From NCBI RefSeq assembly GCF_016756775.1, contig NZ_JAERMU010000009.1:1-64000 (forward strand): 64,000 bases of DNA, given 5' to 3'. Each line of letters opens with the position of its first letter. Positions within the stretch are counted from its first letter, which is position 1. Made by a program: the position numbers and the translations under genes. The DNA comes from Dryocola clanedunensis subsp. sulfonylureivorans. GTDB lineage: Bacteria; Pseudomonadota; Gammaproteobacteria; Enterobacterales; Enterobacteriaceae. Under the pieces are notes generated by a model. It was not told the DNA's origin. It worked only from the letters and a program-made list of their open reading frames with translations, and ran no database searches. This document shows, one piece after another, positions 6,796 to 15,854 of the stretch.

Positions 6796-6982
6796 CCTGA
6801 TCGAAGCCCGTCGCGCGTTGCATGAGCTGGTTATCGGAAAACGGGTGGCCACCATCATGAAAGACGGACGCCGGGTGGAGTATTCTTCCATCAATATTGG
6901 CGACCTGAGAAAGTACATTAAAGAACTTGAGGACGAGCTGGGCCTGTCAAAACGCCGCGCGCCAGTGAGGTTCTTCCTTTGA
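6779..6982 (+). CDS. W: Head-tail joining protein gpW
   Basis: A protein of 67 residues (lambda gpW has 68) with the alpha-beta-alpha fold expected of gpW, which stabilises DNA in the filled head before the tail connector is added. An excellent ribosome site, AGGAGG, lies before the ATG inside the end of A. The portal start overlaps its stop. Confidence 0.92.
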   Translation: MGTMTDLIEARRALHELVIGKRVATIMKDGRRVEYSSINIGDLRKYIKELEDELGLSKRRAPVRFFL

Positions 6983-8562
6983 ATCAGTTACTCGGACCGG
7001 ACGGCTTAACGCCGCTGCGTGAATACGCAGGCTATCAGGGGGGCGGGAGCGGATTTGGTGGTCAGTTACGGGACTGGAACCCATCGCTGGAAAGTGCCGA
7101 CGAGGCGCTTTTGCCGACGTTTGAGCGCGGCAATGCCCGCGCGGAGGATCTGGTACGTAATAACGGCTATGCCGCCAATGCCATTCAGCTTCATCAGGAC
7201 CATGTGGTCGGGGCGTTCTTTCGTCTCAGCTACCGGCCTAACTGGCGCTATCTGGGGATGACACAGGAGGATGCGCGCGCCTTTGCCCGCGACGTAGAGG
7301 ACGCGTGGTGGGAGTTTGCAGAGGATGACCACTGCTACATCGATGCCGAGCGCAAGCGCACGTTTACGATGATGATACGCGAGGGTGTCGCAACCCATGC
7401 GTTCAACGGCGAGCTGTTTGTCCAGCCCTGCTGGGATAAGCGCAGCAGTCGCGTCTTCAAAACGCAGTTCAGGATGGTCAGCCCCAAACGCATCAGCAAC
7501 CCGTGGGGAAAATGTGACAGCAAAAACCTCCGGGCAGGCATCCAGACTAATGATGCGGGTGCGGCGATGGGCTATCACGTCAGCAGCGATGCGTACCCGT
7601 CCTGGACGGCTCAGGAATGGAAATTCATCCCGCGCGAACTGTCCAGCGGTCGCCCCGCGATGATCCACATTTTCGAACCACTGGAGGATGGCCAGAGCCG
7701 GGGAGCGAATCAGTTTTACAGCGTGATGGAGCAGATGAAAATGCTCGATTCGCTGCAAAAAACGCAGCTTCAGAGCGCGATTGTCAAAGCGATGTATGCG
7801 CTGACCATTGAGAGCGAGCTGGACAGCACCAGCGCGCAGGAGTTTCTGCTGGGCAGCGGCGAAGAAGGGAGCAAAAGCAAATTCAACGACCTGCTGAAAG
7901 TGCTGAATACCTACTACGCTGCTTCACCGGTCAAAATGAACGGCGTAAAAGCCTCGCACCTGGCTCCGGGCGACTCACTGAACCTGCTGACGGCACAAAA
8001 TGCCGACAACGGTTTCTCCACGTTTGAAGCCGCGCTGCTGCGCAATGTCGCCGCTGGTCTTGGCGTTTCCTACGAGCAGCTGTCCCGTAATTATTCTCAG
8101 CTGAGCTATTCCACCGCCCGCGCGAGTGCGAATGAGTCCTGGGCCTACTTTATGGGCCGCAGAAAGTTCATCGCTGCCCGCATGGCCAGCCAGATGTTTC
8201 TCTGCTGGCTGGAAGAAGCCATTATTCGCGGCGTTATTCGCCTGCCGTCCCGCGCTAAATTTGCTTTTCATGAGGCCAGAAACTCCTGGTCAAAATGCGA
8301 GTGGATTGGCTCCGGGCGCATGGCGATTGACGGCCTGAAAGAGGTTCAGGAAGCCGTGATGCTTATCGAGGCTGGGCTGAGCACGTTCGAAATCGAATGC
8401 GCAAAACGCGGTCTGGATTATGAGGATGTCTTTGCTCAGCAGGTGCTGGAAATGGAGGCGCGTAGAAAGGCAGGGCTGAAACCGCCCGCGTGGGCGGCTC
8501 AGATATTCAGCAATAACATGCAGCAATCAAATCAGGAGGGCGCAGATGCAAACGCTGCGTAA
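6979..8562 (+). CDS. B: Portal protein (lambda gpB family)
   Basis: A protein of 527 residues, closely similar to lambda gpB over its whole length (533), including LLGPDG near the start and MGRRKF in the C-terminal half. It forms the dodecameric ring through which DNA enters. The likely start is TTG at 6979, overlapping the gpW stop, with GAGG 8 nt upstream. It overlaps the C protease gene by 17 bases. Confidence 0.95.
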   Translation: MNQLLGPDGLTPLREYAGYQGGGSGFGGQLRDWNPSLESADEALLPTFERGNARAEDLVRNNGYAANAIQLHQDHVVGAFFRLSYRPNWRYLGMTQEDARAFARDVEDAWWEFAEDDHCYIDAERKRTFTMMIREGVATHAFNGELFVQPCWDKRSSRVFKTQFRMVSPKRISNPWGKCDSKNLRAGIQTNDAGAAMGYHVSSDAYPSWTAQEWKFIPRELSSGRPAMIHIFEPLEDGQSRGANQFYSVMEQMKMLDSLQKTQLQSAIVKAMYALTIESELDSTSAQEFLLGSGEEGSKSKFNDLLKVLNTYYAASPVKMNGVKASHLAPGDSLNLLTAQNADNGFSTFEAALLRNVAAGLGVSYEQLSRNYSQLSYSTARASANESWAYFMGRRKFIAARMASQMFLCWLEEAIIRGVIRLPSRAKFAFHEARNSWSKCEWIGSGRMAIDGLKEVQEAVMLIEAGLSTFEIECAKRGLDYEDVFAQQVLEMEARRKAGLKPPAWAAQIFSNNMQQSNQEGADANAA

Positions 8563-9832
8563 TTTACCCCATATCGCCGGAATGGCGTTTAATCAGCCGC
8601 TTTTACTGGAACCCGCCTACGCGCGGGTTTTCTTTTGCGCGCTCGCCAGCCAGATGGGCATTAACAGCGTGCGCGGGACGGGCGGCGAGCTGATAACCGG
8701 CGAGCAACTACCGGCAGAGCTGGCGATGTTCGGCGACGAGCGCCAGTCGGCACGGCGCACCTATCAGGTGAGCAACCGTATCGCGGTTATTCCCGTCAGC
8801 GGGACGCTGGTCAGTAAAGGCAGCTTCATGAACAGCCTGTCGGGGATGACCGGCTACAACACAATCATTTCGACGCTTCAGCAGGCTATCAACGACCCGG
8901 ACGTGGACGGCATCCTGCTGGACATGGACACGCCGGGGGGCATGGTATCGGGCGCATTTGACTGTGCCGACAACATCGCCCGGATGCGTGAAATCAAGCC
9001 CATCTGGTCACTGGCCAACGACATGAACTGCAGCGCCGGCCAGCTGATTGCCAGCGCGACAAGCCGTCGCCTGGTGACGCAGACGGCGCGCACCGGCTCA
9101 ATCGGTGTGCTGATGGCGCACAGCAACTATGCAGGAAAGCTTGAGCAGGACGGCGTTGAAATCACGCTCATTCACAGCGGGGCGCGCAAAGTTGACGGCA
9201 ACCCGACAGAAAAACTGCCGGAGGATGTCCGGGCGCGCTTTCAGGCACAGATAGACGCAACCCGGCAGATGTTTGCGCAGAGCGTAGCGAAACACGGCTC
9301 AATGAGCATTGAGCAGGTACTGGCGACCGAGGCGGCGGTGTATTCCGGCGCGGAGTCGCTGGAAATCGGGCTGGCTGATGAGCTGGTCCTCAATACGGAT
9401 GCCGTTGCCGTTATGCGCGATGCCATCGGAAGTAAAACACTCACACGCAACAGCGGAGGAATGATGTCGAAAGACACGACTACGGCGAACAGCCAGCCGG
9501 GAAACGAAGCCCTGGAAAATACAACAATGAGCACCCCGCACAGCGACGAGCAGCTGCAGGCCGCCGTGCTGGGGGAAAACCAACGCATCATGGGGATTAT
9601 GGGCTGTGATGAGGCAAAAGGGCGTGAGGCACAGGCACAGGCGCTGGCGGCGACACCGGGCATGAGCGTTGCGGATGCGCAGCGCATCATGAGCGCCACC
9701 CCGTTGAGCGCGCAGGCCCGCACGGACACCGCGCTGGACGAGCTGATGGCGCAATCTCCTGATGCTCTCGGCGCAGGTTCAGCATCTGGCGAAGATGCCG
9801 AACTGATCGACCTGATGAACACCCCTGTTTAA
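8546..9832 (+). CDS. C: Prohead protease (lambda gpC, peptidase S49)
   Basis: A protein of 428 residues, similar throughout to lambda gpC (439). The S49 (SppA-type) domain covers roughly 75-290. The probable catalytic Ser163 lies in NCSAGQ and Lys215 in GARKVDGNP. It processes the portal and scaffold during prohead maturation. The C-terminal third doubles as the scaffold protein from an internal start. A ribosome site, GGAGG, precedes the ATG. Confidence 0.94.
   Translation: MQTLRNLPHIAGMAFNQPLLLEPAYARVFFCALASQMGINSVRGTGGELITGEQLPAELAMFGDERQSARRTYQVSNRIAVIPVSGTLVSKGSFMNSLSGMTGYNTIISTLQQAINDPDVDGILLDMDTPGGMVSGAFDCADNIARMREIKPIWSLANDMNCSAGQLIASATSRRLVTQTARTGSIGVLMAHSNYAGKLEQDGVEITLIHSGARKVDGNPTEKLPEDVRARFQAQIDATRQMFAQSVAKHGSMSIEQVLATEAAVYSGAESLEIGLADELVLNTDAVAVMRDAIGSKTLTRNSGGMMSKDTTTANSQPGNEALENTTMSTPHSDEQLQAAVLGENQRIMGIMGCDEAKGREAQAQALAATPGMSVADAQRIMSATPLSAQARTDTALDELMAQSPDALGAGSASGEDAELIDLMNTPV
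9464..9832 (+). CDS. nu3: Scaffold protein Nu3, nested in frame within C
   Basis: A strong ribosome site (GGAGGA, 9455-9460) precedes two in-frame ATG codons at 9461 and 9464, at the position where lambda Nu3 begins (MTKETQ in lambda, MSKDTT here). The product would be the C-terminal 122 residues of gpC, Ala- and Gln-rich and helical, acting as the internal scaffold for shell assembly. Of the two starts, 9464 has the better spacing. Confidence 0.65.
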   Translation: MSKDTTTANSQPGNEALENTTMSTPHSDEQLQAAVLGENQRIMGIMGCDEAKGREAQAQALAATPGMSVADAQRIMSATPLSAQARTDTALDELMAQSPDALGAGSASGEDAELIDLMNTPV

Positions 9833-9841
9833 GGACACAAC

Positions 9842-10177
9842 ATGACGACTGAAATTTTTGAGTTTGACCAGCCGAACGGCGGCAGCGACCCGGCCTACAC
9901 AGGCATCCTCGCCAGCGGCCTGACGGAGCCAGCCTCCAGAATGACCCCCGTAGCACTCGGTGTCGTGGGTGACGGGAACGCAGGAACAGCGGTTTTATGG
10001 AAAGGGCTTGCAGGAGGCGGCGTAGGCCTGCTGGCGTTAGATGTTGACGGAACCGAAGAGAAAATCACGGTCTGGAAAAGCGGGACGTGGCGCAAAGAGG
10101 ATATCAACTGGCCCGATGGGGTTTCTGATGTCCAGAAACAAAACGCCTTTGCCGGTACTGCGCTGAGCGTTATCTAA
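9842..10177 (+). CDS. D: Head decoration protein gpD
   Basis: A protein of 111 residues (lambda gpD has 110). It forms trimers on the expanded capsid and stabilises it. It starts 9 nt after C and is followed by a terminator-like hairpin before E, a spot where message levels for the abundant shell proteins may be tuned. Confidence 0.93.
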   Translation: MTTEIFEFDQPNGGSDPAYTGILASGLTEPASRMTPVALGVVGDGNAGTAVLWKGLAGGGVGLLALDVDGTEEKITVWKSGTWRKEDINWPDGVSDVQKQNAFAGTALSVI

Positions 10178-10183
10178 ATAATC

Positions 10184-10206
10184 AGGCCACTCAGTGGCCT
10201 TTTTTA
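10184..10206 (+). terminator. Intra-operon hairpin with T-run between D and E
   Basis: AGGCCACT and AGTGGCCT form an 8-bp stem, followed by T-rich sequence. In the middle of a late operon it would act under antitermination, or protect the 3' end of the upstream message. Confidence 0.65.
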
Positions 10207-10217
10207 CAGGAATTTTT

Positions 10218-11240
10218 ATGTCATTTACGACAACGAAACTCATTGCTGCTACGCAGCAAAAATTCAAGTTCGACCCGCTTTTTCTGCGCATCTTTTTCCG
10301 TGAAACCTACACGTTCGACACGGAAGAAGTGATGCTGTCAAAGATCCCGGGCAACGTGGATATGGCGCTCTATGTCTCTCCGACCGTGAGCGGCAAAGTC
10401 ATTCGCTCCCGTGGCGGCCTGCGCCAGACCTTTACGCCTGGCTATGTTAAGCCAAAGCACGAAGTGACGCCGAACATGGTTGTGCGTCAGCTGCCGGACG
10501 AAGACCCTAATAACCTCAAAGACCCGGCCTACCGCATGCGCCGCATCGTTTTGTCCAACCTGAAAGATGAAGAGCTTTCTATCCAGCAGGTGGAAGAGCG
10601 ACAGGCGGTGGATGCGGTGCTGAACGGCAAGTACATCATGACCGGCGAATCTTTTGAACCGGTTGAGGTGGACATGCAGCGCTCGCCGGAAAACAACATC
10701 GTCCAGGCTGGCCCCGCCGCATGGAGTGCGCAGGACAAGGAAACCTTTGACCCGACGGACGACATTGAAGCCTACGCGCTGAACGCCGCCGGTGCCGTGA
10801 ATATCATCGTTTTCGATCCGCGCGGCTGGGCGCTGTTCCGCTCGTTTAAAGCAGTAGAGAAAAAACTGGATACACGCCGCGGCTCCAACTCCGCGCTGGA
10901 AACTGCCCTGAAAGATTTGGGCGCGGCTGTCTCCTATAAAGGGATGTTTGGCGACGTGGCCATCGTGGTGTATTCGGGCCAGCACATTGTCGATGGCGTG
11001 AAGAAAAACTACCTGCCGGATTTAGTCATGGTGCTGGGCAACACCCAGGCGCGAGGTCTGCGTACCTACGGCGGCTGTCAGGATATTGAAATTATCAACG
11101 AAGGCGTTGTGAAAGGCACGCGATTCCCGAAAAACTGGGTCCAGAAGGGCGACCCGGCCCGCGAATACACCATGACGCAGGCAGCACCGCTGATGCTCCT
11201 GGCTGATGCGGACGAGTTCGTTTCCGTTCAGCTGGGTTAA
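10218..11240 (+). CDS. E: Major capsid protein (lambda gpE family)
   Basis: A protein of 340 residues (lambda gpE has 341), highly similar over the full length, including FKFDPLFLR near the start and LLADADEFVSVQLG at the end. It builds the icosahedral shell. The ATG at 10218 matches the lambda N-terminus; an upstream in-frame GTG falls in the hairpin and is not credible. Confidence 0.96.
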   Translation: MSFTTTKLIAATQQKFKFDPLFLRIFFRETYTFDTEEVMLSKIPGNVDMALYVSPTVSGKVIRSRGGLRQTFTPGYVKPKHEVTPNMVVRQLPDEDPNNLKDPAYRMRRIVLSNLKDEELSIQQVEERQAVDAVLNGKYIMTGESFEPVEVDMQRSPENNIVQAGPAAWSAQDKETFDPTDDIEAYALNAAGAVNIIVFDPRGWALFRSFKAVEKKLDTRRGSNSALETALKDLGAAVSYKGMFGDVAIVVYSGQHIVDGVKKNYLPDLVMVLGNTQARGLRTYGGCQDIEIINEGVVKGTRFPKNWVQKGDPAREYTMTQAAPLMLLADADEFVSVQLG

Positions 11241-11270
11241 TCCCGTCAGCAACACCTTTCCATAAAACAG

Positions 11271-11299
11271 GAGGCAGGGCGCAAGCCCGGCCTCTTTTT
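11271..11299 (+). terminator. Intra-operon terminator after E
   Basis: GAGGC-A-GGGC, loop GCAA, GCCC-G-GCCTC, then five T. It follows the capsid gene and precedes FI. Confidence 0.75.
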
Positions 11300-11317
11300 G
11301 CTTATTGAGGAATACCC

Positions 11318-11773
11318 ATGTCAGAGAAAACCGATTTACTGAAAGCGCTCGCTGAGCTGGCGGTGAAGCTGGACCGCAAGCCCCCGACTGACGGCACGAT
11401 TGCGGAGCTTAAAGTGCTGCGCACCGAATGGACCACAGAAGTGACCGCGCTGGATGAGCCGAACGAACCGGACGAGCCGGAAGAAACAGAAGAAGCGGAG
11501 GACGCTGAAAAGGTGGACGAACCCGCGCCGGAGAAAACCGACGTCAATCCGACGCCAGCCGCCCCCGACACGACAGCTAAAAAACCGGAAGCCCCGACGG
11601 CATCCGACAACGACGAGCCGCTGGTGCGCTTTGTTGCCGTGGTCACGCTGCACGTCAACGCGGTGGATGATAACGGCAATCTGCAGCCGGTTGTCGTGGC
11701 GGGCAACGCCGCCCGCCTCCCTGCAAAGGTATTCAGCGCCCTGCGGGACAAGCGACTGGTTAAAGGCGTCTGA
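11318..11773 (+). CDS. FI: DNA packaging protein FI-like
   Basis: A protein of 151 residues with the lambda gpFI plan: an N-terminal helical domain (about 1-45), a long acidic and proline-rich linker (about 48-105, runs such as EPDEPEETEEAEDAEK) and a C-terminal domain that binds the capsid. In lambda it helps terminase-DNA complexes dock on proheads. The low-complexity linker makes identity modest, but order and layout agree. Confidence 0.85.
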   Translation: MSEKTDLLKALAELAVKLDRKPPTDGTIAELKVLRTEWTTEVTALDEPNEPDEPEETEEAEDAEKVDEPAPEKTDVNPTPAAPDTTAKKPEAPTASDNDEPLVRFVAVVTLHVNAVDDNGNLQPVVVAGNAARLPAKVFSALRDKRLVKGV

Positions 11774-11775
11774 TA

Positions 11776-12168
11776 ATGGACGGATTCGACAGCCTGTTTG
11801 ATAAAGCTATGCGCGATGCGGATGCGCACATCATGGACCGGATGTCGTCTCCGTTCACGCTCCAGCTGCGCGGCGGTGGTGAAATGACCATCAACGCCAT
11901 TTACGATACGGCGCTGGAGTTTGCCAGCGGCAAAGTGAACAGCCAGACCCCGCGTCCGGTCAATGTTTCCTTTGAGCATGGCGTCCTCAGCGTCCTTAAC
12001 CAGCGCATTGACCGCGAGGTTATTGCCGGTGCCCGCGTGAACACGCCGCAGGGCATGAAGGTGGTCGGGCCGGTGCATTATCAGGACCGCACCACCACGA
12101 TCATCGAATTAACCGTTCCCGGAGGCGTTAAGCTGCCGGGCGGGAGCGGCGTGAGGTTCGGACAATGA
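11776..12168 (+). CDS. FII: Head-tail joining protein FII-like
   Basis: A protein of 130 residues. The N-terminus MDGFDSLFDKAMRDADAHI matches the start of lambda gpFII (MADFDNLFDAAIARADETI), and the rest is beta-rich as expected. It closes the filled head and provides the tail attachment surface. It starts 2 nt after FI and overlaps the next gene by 4. Confidence 0.82.
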   Translation: MDGFDSLFDKAMRDADAHIMDRMSSPFTLQLRGGGEMTINAIYDTALEFASGKVNSQTPRPVNVSFEHGVLSVLNQRIDREVIAGARVNTPQGMKVVGPVHYQDRTTTIIELTVPGGVKLPGGSGVRFGQ

Positions 12169-12776
12169 CGGGCCTGTATATGCAGCTGGACGAGGAAAAA
12201 CTCGACCGGCTGGTCGGGCTTTTTGCTGATTTATCCCCGCAGCTCATCAAGCTGGCCTTCCATCGCGCCCAGCGGCGTACTGAGGGCACCATACGGCAGC
12301 AGGCCGTGCGGTTAATGCAGCAGCGACTGAATCTGGCCGCAGGCGCGCAGAAGCGCCTTAAAACGCGTATTCAGGCGTACATGAAGCCGTCAGCCGCCGA
12401 TGCCTCCGAAATGAAATACTGGTTTGGCCTTAACGGGCTTGATCCTGCCATGTTTCGCGGCGGTATTCGCCGTGTAAAAGGCGGGCTGATGATTCGTGGC
12501 ACCTACTACGAGCAGGCCTTTGTGAGCCTTATCGGCGGCAGAAAGAAGGTGATGCAGCGTGTGGGACAGTCGGCATACCCCATTGTAAATATCACGATCC
12601 CCATTTCCGACGAGATGACCGTTGCCCTGGAAGATGAGCTGTTTGAGCGCATCCCGGACATTTTCCTGCGTCATTTTGAAACCGATCTGCGGGGCCGGGT
12701 GAAGTCCGACGCGTGGAAAAACGGCTGGGCTGACAACAACCTCGCTGCAGCGCAGCGAAATATCAAGGTGTGGTAA
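12165..12776 (+). CDS. Minor tail protein Z-like (tail completion)
   Basis: A protein of 203 residues. The C-terminal half (for example KKVMQRVGQSAYPIVNITIP) resembles lambda gpZ (WHVMQRVAGKNRYPIDVVKIP), which acts at tail completion. In a phage with a contractile tail it marks the seam between the lambda-derived head-joining genes and the P2-like tail. Family membership is fairly secure; its role here is inferred. Confidence 0.75.
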   Translation: MTGLYMQLDEEKLDRLVGLFADLSPQLIKLAFHRAQRRTEGTIRQQAVRLMQQRLNLAAGAQKRLKTRIQAYMKPSAADASEMKYWFGLNGLDPAMFRGGIRRVKGGLMIRGTYYEQAFVSLIGGRKKVMQRVGQSAYPIVNITIPISDEMTVALEDELFERIPDIFLRHFETDLRGRVKSDAWKNGWADNNLAAAQRNIKVW

Positions 12777-12779
12777 ATC

Positions 12780-13337
12780 ATGAGCATTGCAATCGAATCG
12801 CCCGGTCAGTTCTACGACCAGGTGGTCAGCGAGCTGCGCCGCCGGATTGTCTCAGGCGTGGCCATCGTTGAATACGGCGACATCTGGAAAACCGAAGTCA
12901 CGGAGCCGGCCATCGTCGTCCAGCTGGAGGACGCGCACCCCGGCACCCGGCAGGCCACCGGTCGCTACACCCACCGGCACATTATCACCGCCCACTGCCT
13001 TATCCCCGTATCCGTGCCGAAAGCCACGCTGACGGCGACAGACCTGGCAAGCGAGGTTGAGCGCATCATTGATTTAAACCGTTTTGGCATAGACCCGAAA
13101 TACATCGGCGCGCCAGAGATTCAGGTGAACGGGGATACCAGCTATCTGTTCGGTTTTGATGGCGTGGTGGCGCGGGGCGTGCAGTGGATCCAGCCGCTGT
13201 ATCTCGGCAGGGATTATTTTGCTGATGATGAGGTGCGCGGCAGCGTGTGGCTGGCGATTAACCCGACAGACCCTGAAAGCCGGGACGAGTACCATCAGAT
13301 TGAACCGCAGGAGGATGCCGGTGAAGGCACTGCTTAA
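12780..13337 (+). CDS. Probable tail terminator or neck protein
   Basis: A protein of 185 residues, not firmly recognised. Position between the Z-like protein and the baseplate spike, size and mixed alpha/beta character fit a Mu gp37-type tail terminator. Its end overlaps the spike gene start by 17 bases. I see no catalytic motif. Confidence 0.55.
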   Translation: MSIAIESPGQFYDQVVSELRRRIVSGVAIVEYGDIWKTEVTEPAIVVQLEDAHPGTRQATGRYTHRHIITAHCLIPVSVPKATLTATDLASEVERIIDLNRFGIDPKYIGAPEIQVNGDTSYLFGFDGVVARGVQWIQPLYLGRDYFADDEVRGSVWLAINPTDPESRDEYHQIEPQEDAGEGTA

Positions 13338-13908
13338 GCAAATGCTCGCGCCGGTGCATGAGGCGCTGGCGGGCCTGCATGAGTCGGCGGAGGACAACCG
13401 CCGCCAGGGTAACAACCTGATTTGCAAAGGCGTGGTGAAGTCCGCACCGGGCGGGACGAAGGTTGTCGTTGAAATCGGCGAAAACACCACGCCGCCCATT
13501 CAGTTTCTGGTTCCCGCAGCGGGTGTCACCTCGCACTATCGCTGCCCGTCGCCGGGGGAAATCGCCATCGTGCTGAACTTTGGCACCGGCGACGACTTCA
13601 GCAGTTGCGTGGCGCTGTGCGGGCTGTTTTCCGGCAGCTTCCCGTTCCCGACAGAAAACCCCGATGAGGTACTGACGGTATTCGGGGATAAGGCCTACAC
13701 CAAAATCGATGTTCCCAGCGGCAAAATGACCATTCACGCTGCCGGAGGCGTGGAGTTTGTTAACACGCCGGAGGTGAAAAACACCGACGGCGAAATGGCC
13801 GACAAGGTTCGCGCGATGTCCGGCGACCGTGCGATTTATGACGGTCACAACCACACCGGCGACGATGGTGGAAATACCAGCACACCGAAACAAAAACAGG
13901 GAGGCTGA
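13321..13908 (+). CDS. V: Baseplate spike protein (P2 gpV family)
   Basis: A protein of 195 residues with an OB-fold-like middle and a C-terminal beta-helix ending in YDGHNHTGDDGG, a His-rich tip typical of metal-binding membrane-piercing spikes. It punctures the outer membrane when the tail contracts. The GTG at 13321 is chosen because GGAGG lies 6 nt upstream; the ATG at 13315 is too close to that site. Confidence 0.9.
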   Translation: MKALLKQMLAPVHEALAGLHESAEDNRRQGNNLICKGVVKSAPGGTKVVVEIGENTTPPIQFLVPAAGVTSHYRCPSPGEIAIVLNFGTGDDFSSCVALCGLFSGSFPFPTENPDEVLTVFGDKAYTKIDVPSGKMTIHAAGGVEFVNTPEVKNTDGEMADKVRAMSGDRAIYDGHNHTGDDGGNTSTPKQKQGG

Positions 13909-14247
13909 ATGCTGGGTATGGACCGGCTCACCGGGCGGGCCATTGATGATACTGACCAGCTGACTTCCCGGCTGGGGCAGGTGATGACCACCCCGAAAGG
14001 CGCACGCAACAGGCTGCGCGACTTTGGCTCTGACGTACTGAAATACCTGAGCGCCAACCTCTCCCCCACAACCGCACTGCTGATGAAGTCCGCCGCCAGT
14101 GACGCGCTCAACGAGCCGGTGAACGGACTGCTTGACTTCAGCTGCAGTAAAATCAACATCCACCCGAAAACGGGCGGCTGCGTGATGGAGTTTGTGGGGC
14201 TGTTTAACGGAAAGACAAAAACAGTGAGCGTATCCCTCAATGTTTAA
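13909..14247 (+). CDS. W: Baseplate wedge protein (P2 gpW, gp25-like)
   Basis: A protein of 112 residues of the T4 gp25/P2 gpW family. It is a small wedge protein that links baseplate and sheath. The N-terminal part has the family pattern (DQLTSRLGQVMTTPKGARN, with LRDFGSD shortly after). It starts one base after the spike stop and overlaps J by 8. Here W means the P2 gene, not the lambda head gene at 6779. Confidence 0.9.
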   Translation: MLGMDRLTGRAIDDTDQLTSRLGQVMTTPKGARNRLRDFGSDVLKYLSANLSPTTALLMKSAASDALNEPVNGLLDFSCSKINIHPKTGGCVMEFVGLFNGKTKTVSVSLNV

Positions 14248-15247
14248 CCCCTTAACGGACCGACTACCGGTTCCCGATGCGCTGACGGTGACGGGCGCAA
14301 CCGCCCGACTGCCTGAGCTGAAACAGGCGCTGATTGCCGAGGTGACGCGCCTGCGTCCGGCTGATGCGACAGCCATTACGCAGACGCTGCAAAACAATGC
14401 GGAAATGCTCACGGTGCTGCTGCAGGCGATGTCGCAGGTTGTCACCAACCGGGAGCGCCGTGCGAACTGGCAGATGCTGCAGATGCTCCTGCTGTGGGCC
14501 GAGGACAGCAATCTGGATGCCCGCGCGGCGGATTTTGGTATCAAGCGGCAGGTGATAGCCGAAGGCGACCCGGACGCTATCCCGCCCATTCCCGATGAGA
14601 TGGAAAGCGATGACGATCTGCGCTTTCGTTCGCTGCTTGCGCCCTACGGGTTCGCCACGACGGGGAGCCGGACGGCGTATAAATTTCACGCCATGACGCT
14701 CGGTGAAAAGCCGCACGTCACCATCGAATCCCCGGAGGCGGGAACCATCACCATGACCTACCGGTTTCCTGACAACTCGGCCCCGGCAAAAGTCCGTGAC
14801 GCCAGTCCACGCGTGGAAGAGCCGGGAACCGGCAAGGTCGGCGTGTGGCTGCTTTCGCGCGAAACGGAGAACGGCATCCCCAGCGAAGAGCTTCTGGCCG
14901 CCGCGCAGGCGTACCTGCGTCGTGAGGATGTGGCGCTGGAAACCGACATTATCACCGCCTACGCAGGCCAGCCGCTGGAATACAAAGTCCGCGCGGTCCT
15001 GCACGGCAAGAACACCCCGGACGGGCTGATTGACGTGGAGGCTATCCGGTCAGAGCTGGACACCTACACGAAGAACTCGCTGCGCCTTGAGGGCATCATT
15101 GATGAATCGGTGCTGTATTACCTGATGCAAAAGCCACAGTCGGTGACGAGCGTGGATTTGCTGGAGCCGGTGGAAACCGTCCGGGCAGATCATACCCAGG
15201 CACCGTACTGCACCGGCATTGAGCTTGAGGTGGTTTATGACCGCTGA
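14240..15247 (+). CDS. J: Baseplate assembly protein J (P2 gpJ)
   Basis: A protein of 335 residues (P2 gpJ has 302) of the baseplate J family (T4 gp6-like), which forms the inner ring of the baseplate wedges. The YKVRAVLHGKNTPDG region and flanking beta strands are typical. It overlaps the preceding and following genes, as in P2. Confidence 0.9.
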   Translation: MFNPLTDRLPVPDALTVTGATARLPELKQALIAEVTRLRPADATAITQTLQNNAEMLTVLLQAMSQVVTNRERRANWQMLQMLLLWAEDSNLDARAADFGIKRQVIAEGDPDAIPPIPDEMESDDDLRFRSLLAPYGFATTGSRTAYKFHAMTLGEKPHVTIESPEAGTITMTYRFPDNSAPAKVRDASPRVEEPGTGKVGVWLLSRETENGIPSEELLAAAQAYLRREDVALETDIITAYAGQPLEYKVRAVLHGKNTPDGLIDVEAIRSELDTYTKNSLRLEGIIDESVLYYLMQKPQSVTSVDLLEPVETVRADHTQAPYCTGIELEVVYDR

Positions 15248-15854
15248 TGCCAGTATTCAGACCGATAACCGCTCCGGGCTACAGCACGCGCTGGAAAACC
15301 TGCTCGACGGCTGTCTGGCCGTGATTGAGGCCGAAGCCCCGTACCGCACGCTGCTTTTTCCCCTACAGACCCCGGCGCAGTATTTACCGGCGCTGGCCAT
15401 TGAGCGCGGCGTCATGGACTGGGCCGCGGATGATGCAGAAATCGCCGTGCGTGACACGGTGGCGAACGGGCTGATTATTCAGTCCCACGCCTGCACCCGG
15501 CAGGGGATAGCGGATGCGCTCTCGGCGCTGGGCTTTGATGTCACGGTTGAGCGCAGCGGACCGTATGTGCTGCGCGTCATTGCTCATTTACTGGAGCAGC
15601 CGCTGGATGAGGCGACCACGCAGCGCGTGCTGGCGCGTATCAACGCCTACAAGGCCGAGCGGGACATTGCGGACCTGCAACTGGTTCGCCAGACGATCAC
15701 CCGCGTTTACATCGGCGTGGCCAGCGCGACCGGCACTGAACTCAGTATCGGGCCAAAACCCCCGGAGCCGGTCCAGCTGACTGCCCGAGGCTACAGCGCC
15801 AGCGCCATTTACGCAGTAACCGAAATCACCATTCCATTCAGGGAGACACTATGA
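15237..15854 (+). CDS. I: Tail protein I (P2 gpI)
   Basis: A protein of 205 residues of the P2 gpI baseplate family, located at the baseplate periphery where fibres attach. The ATG at 15237 inside the last codons of J has GAGG 6 nt upstream and is preferred to a further-upstream ATG. It overlaps the fibre gene by 4. Confidence 0.87.
   Translation: MTADASIQTDNRSGLQHALENLLDGCLAVIEAEAPYRTLLFPLQTPAQYLPALAIERGVMDWAADDAEIAVRDTVANGLIIQSHACTRQGIADALSALGFDVTVERSGPYVLRVIAHLLEQPLDEATTQRVLARINAYKAERDIADLQLVRQTITRVYIGVASATGTELSIGPKPPEPVQLTARGYSASAIYAVTEITIPFRETL

Noticed and set aside
13258..14589. 443-codon leftward frame across V, W and J
   Set aside because: Crosses three clear P2 tail genes on the other strand; no ribosome site or family.
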